Source of the DNA: Streptomyces sp. CMB-StM0423
GTDB lineage: Bacteria > Actinomycetota > Actinomycetes > Streptomycetales > Streptomycetaceae
DNA: 64,000 nucleotides
Direction: 5' to 3'
NCBI RefSeq assembly: GCF_002847285.1
Contig: NZ_CP025407.1
Span: forward strand, 7,815,001 to 7,879,000
Below the pieces are notes generated by a model that was given only the letters and a program-made list of their open reading frames with translations, was not told where the DNA came from and made no database searches. Below, one piece after another: positions 61,417 through 64,000 of the stretch. The number at the start of each line of letters is the position of its first letter. Position 1 is the stretch's first letter. Both the position numbers and the translations under genes were made by a program.

Positions 61417-64000
61417 GTGTCGGAACCGGCGGCCCAGGCCCTCGCGCGACCGGAAGGCCCGGCGTCCATCGCCGTGGTGGGGACGGCCTGCCGTCTCCCG
61501 CAGGCTGACACGCCCGAGGCGTTCTGGGAGCTGCTGCGCGACGGCCGCGACGCCGTCACCGGGCTCCCCGAAAGCCGACCCGACCTGCACGCACCGGGGG
61601 AACGGCAGAAGGCGCGCCGGGGCGCGTTCCTCGACCACGTCGACCTCTTCGACCCCGCCTTCTTCGGCATCGGCCCGCGCGAGGCCGCCGCCATGGACCC
61701 GCAGCAGCGCCTCGTGCTGGAGCTGGCCTGGGAGGCGCTCGAACGGACCGGCATCGTGCCCGCGTCGCTCGCCGGCACCCACACCGGGGTGTTCGTCGGC
61801 GCCATGGCCGACGACTACGCCCGGCTCACCCAGCAGCTCGGCCCGGCCGCCGTCGGCCAGCACACGGCGACGGGCCTGCACCGCGGCATCATCGCCAACC
61901 GCGTCTCGTACCTCCTCGGCCTCACCGGCCCCAGCATGTCCGTCGACACCGGGCAGTCCTCCTCCCTCACCGCCGTCCACCTCGCCTGCGAAAGCCTGCT
62001 GCGCGGCGAGGCGGACCTCGCCCTGGCCGGCGGCGTGAACCTCAACCTCACCGCCGACGGCTACGAGATCACCGAGAGCTTCGGCGCCCTGTCGCCCGAC
62101 GGCCGCTGCCACACCTTCGACGACCGCGCCAACGGCTACGTACGCGGCGAGGGCGGCGGGCTCGTGCTGCTCAAGCGGCTCGCCGACGCCCTCGAAGACG
62201 GCGACCGCGTGCTCGGCGTCATCCTCGGCAGCGCCGTCAACAACGACGGCACCACGGACACCCTCACCACCCCGGGCAGCCGGGGCCAGACCGACCTGCT
62301 GCGACTGGCCTGCGACCGCGCCGGCGTCGTGCCCACCGACGTCCAGTACGTCGAACTGCACGGCACCGGCACCCGGCTCGGCGACCCCGTCGAGGCGACG
62401 GCACTCGGCGAGACCCTGGGCGCGGGACGCGGCGACGGGGACCGGCTGCGCGTCGGCTCCGCCAAGACCAACGTCGGCCACCTGGAAGGCGCCGCGGGCA
62501 TCACCGGCCTGATCAAGACGCTGCTGAGCCTGCACCACCGGGAGCTGCCCCGCAGCCTCCACTTCCGCTCCGCCAACCCCGCGATCCCGCTCGCCGACCT
62601 CGGGCTGCGGGTGCAGGAGGAGCACGGGCCGTGGCCGCATGAGGACCGGCGGCTGATCGCCGGCGTCAGCTCGTTCGGGATGGGCGGGGCGAACGCCCAC
62701 GTGGTGGTGGCGGAACCGCCGGCGCGGAGCGCTGACGCCGCGGTGGGGCCCGGTCGCGTAGGCACCGCGCAAGACGACCTCACGGAGGATGCGGCGCCCG
62801 CCACCGGCGCCGGCGTGCTGCCCTTCCTCCTCTCCGCCCGCAGCGCCGCCGCCCTGCGGGCCCAGGCGCGCCGGCTGCACGACCACCTGACCGCGCGTGG
62901 CGACGTCGCCCCTCCCGTCGACGTCGCCCGCGCCCTCGTCACCACCCGCGCGGCCTTCGAGTACCGGGCCGCCGTCCTCCCCGCCCTCACCCCCGCGGAG
63001 GCGGCGGCTCCGGCCGCCGGGGGGACGCTCGACGCCCTGCTCGCCGGCCTGGCTGCGCTCGCCGACGACACCCCCGCCGCCGGCGTCCTGCGCGGCACGG
63101 TCCGCGACGGCCGCGTCGCGCACCTCTTCGCCGGCCAGGGCAGCCAGCGCGCGGGCATGGGCCGCGAACTGCACGCGACCTGGCCGGTCTTCCGCGCCGC
63201 GCTCGACGAGCTGTGCACCGCGCTCGACGTCGCGCTCGCGCCGTACGTCGACAGCCCCCTGCGCGACGTGATGTTCGCCGAGGACGACCCGGAGCTGCAC
63301 CGCACGGTCTACGCGCAGCCGGCGCTCTTCGCCTTCGAGGTCGCCCTCTTCCGGCTGCTGGAGAGCTGGGGCATGCGCCCGGACGCGGTGGCAGGACACT
63401 CCATCGGCGAACTCGCCGCCGCCCACGTCGCCGGGGTGCTCACGCTGCCCGACGCCTGCCGCCTGGTCGCGGCCCGCGGCGGGCTCATGCAGGCGCTGCC
63501 GGAAGGCGGCGCGATGATGTCCGTCCGCGCCCCGGCCGACGAGGTCGAGGCGCTGCTCACCGGCCCCGACGCCCTCCCCGGGCTGGACGTGGCCGCGGTC
63601 AACGGCCCCGCGGCCACGGTCGTTTCCGGCGCTGCGGAGGCGGTCGAGCGGCTGGCCGCGGTGTGCGCGAAGCGCGACTGGAAGACGCGCAGGCTGCGGG
63701 TGAGCCACGCCTTCCACTCCGCGCACATGGACGGCATGCTCGCCGACTTCGCCGCCGTCGCCGCCGAGCTGGACTTCCGGCCGCCGCGCATCCCGATCGT
63801 GTCCAACCTCGACGGCCAGGAGGTCGGCGCCGACGAGGTCTGCGACCCCGGCTACTGGGTGCGGCACGTCCGGCAGACCGTCCGCTTCCACGACGGCGTG
63901 CGCTGGCTGGGCGCGGCCGGCGTCACCACGCTCGTGGAGATCGGTCCGGACGGTGTCCTGTCCGCCATGGCCAAGGACTGCCTGCCGAGCGCCGTGACCG
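61417..64000 (+). CDS. Type I PKS loading module KSQ-AT (5' part; gene continues past window end)
   Basis: At least 861 codons, open to the window end. The KS has Gln180 in place of the active Cys (SVDTGQSSSL), with HGTGT and the downstream His motif (KTNVGHLEG) intact: a KSQ, which decarboxylates the AT-loaded unit to make the starter. The AT has GHSIGE (Ser662) and HAFH, so malonyl; the starter should be acetyl. There is no coiled-coil docking segment at the N terminus, as expected for the first protein of an assembly line. The GTG at 61417 is chosen because GGAG lies 8 nt upstream; another in-frame GTG (61408) overlaps that site. If the tetronasin assignment is right, the rest of this gene holds an ACP, a malonyl module with DH-KR and a methylmalonyl module with DH-ER-KR. 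Confidence 0.93.
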   Translation, partial: MSEPAAQALARPEGPASIAVVGTACRLPQADTPEAFWELLRDGRDAVTGLPESRPDLHAPGERQKARRGAFLDHVDLFDPAFFGIGPREAAAMDPQQRLVLELAWEALERTGIVPASLAGTHTGVFVGAMADDYARLTQQLGPAAVGQHTATGLHRGIIANRVSYLLGLTGPSMSVDTGQSSSLTAVHLACESLLRGEADLALAGGVNLNLTADGYEITESFGALSPDGRCHTFDDRANGYVRGEGGGLVLLKRLADALEDGDRVLGVILGSAVNNDGTTDTLTTPGSRGQTDLLRLACDRAGVVPTDVQYVELHGTGTRLGDPVEATALGETLGAGRGDGDRLRVGSAKTNVGHLEGAAGITGLIKTLLSLHHRELPRSLHFRSANPAIPLADLGLRVQEEHGPWPHEDRRLIAGVSSFGMGGANAHVVVAEPPARSADAAVGPGRVGTAQDDLTEDAAPATGAGVLPFLLSARSAAALRAQARRLHDHLTARGDVAPPVDVARALVTTRAAFEYRAAVLPALTPAEAAAPAAGGTLDALLAGLAALADDTPAAGVLRGTVRDGRVAHLFAGQGSQRAGMGRELHATWPVFRAALDELCTALDVALAPYVDSPLRDVMFAEDDPELHRTVYAQPALFAFEVALFRLLESWGMRPDAVAGHSIGELAAAHVAGVLTLPDACRLVAARGGLMQALPEGGAMMSVRAPADEVEALLTGPDALPGLDVAAVNGPAATVVSGAAEAVERLAAVCAKRDWKTRRLRVSHAFHSAHMDGMLADFAAVAAELDFRPPRIPIVSNLDGQEVGADEVCDPGYWVRHVRQTVRFHDGVRWLGAAGVTTLVEIGPDGVLSAMAKDCLPSAVT

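Overview
The window is high-GC actinomycete DNA, almost certainly Streptomyces, and lies wholly inside a modular type I polyketide synthase (PKS) cluster. Domain order, acyltransferase specificity and accessory enzymes all point to a polyether ionophore carrying a tetronate. Read as an assembly line, the ten extension modules present (numbered 3-12 here) reproduce the carbon skeleton of tetronasin, module by module, in both substrate choice and reduction level. I therefore read this as the tetronasin (tsn) cluster, as in Streptomyces longisporoflavus, or a very close relative. The assignment comes from reading the sequence and recalling the structure, not from a database search.

Layout. Positions 1-1238 (+): 3' part of a Lsd18/MonCI-type polyether epoxidase. 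Positions 1284-1319: strong terminator between convergent genes. Positions 52751 down to 1333 (-): an EryG-like O-methyltransferase followed by four PKS genes holding module 3, modules 4-5, modules 6-8 and modules 9-11, in collinear order. Positions 52752-52961: divergent promoter region. Positions 52962-64000 (+): a MonB/Lsd19-type epoxide hydrolase; a one-module PKS (module 12, ketoreductase dead); a PyrE3-like flavoprotein cyclase; a PyrI4-like beta-barrel cyclase with an apparent signal peptide; a DedA membrane protein; and the start of the loading PKS (KSQ-AT), which runs off the window.

How the genes work together. The KSQ loading module makes an acetyl starter. Modules 1-2 should follow in the same gene beyond position 64000. 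Modules 3-11 build the chain, and module 12 leaves a beta-ketoacyl thioester suited to tetronate formation, which explains the absence of a thioesterase. The epoxidase and epoxide hydrolase make the tetrahydrofuran, and the methyltransferase caps the hydroxyl released. The flavoprotein and the barrel protein make the cyclohexane and tetrahydropyran by [4+2] cyclisation and rearrangement. Tetronate-forming enzymes, the hydroxylase for the CH2OH group, and regulators are not in the window.

Five transcription starts (one on the minus strand, four on the plus strand) share a promoter design: paired heptamers about 11 bp apart ending in CTTTAG (CTTTGG in one), then 10 bp, then a -10-like hexamer. 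This resembles sites bound by SARP regulators. Several KS, AT, ER and KR segments are near-identical repeats in direct or inverted orientation, showing recent gene conversion. No intergenic gap exceeds about 220 bp. No RNA genes, insertion sequences or CRISPR arrays were seen.
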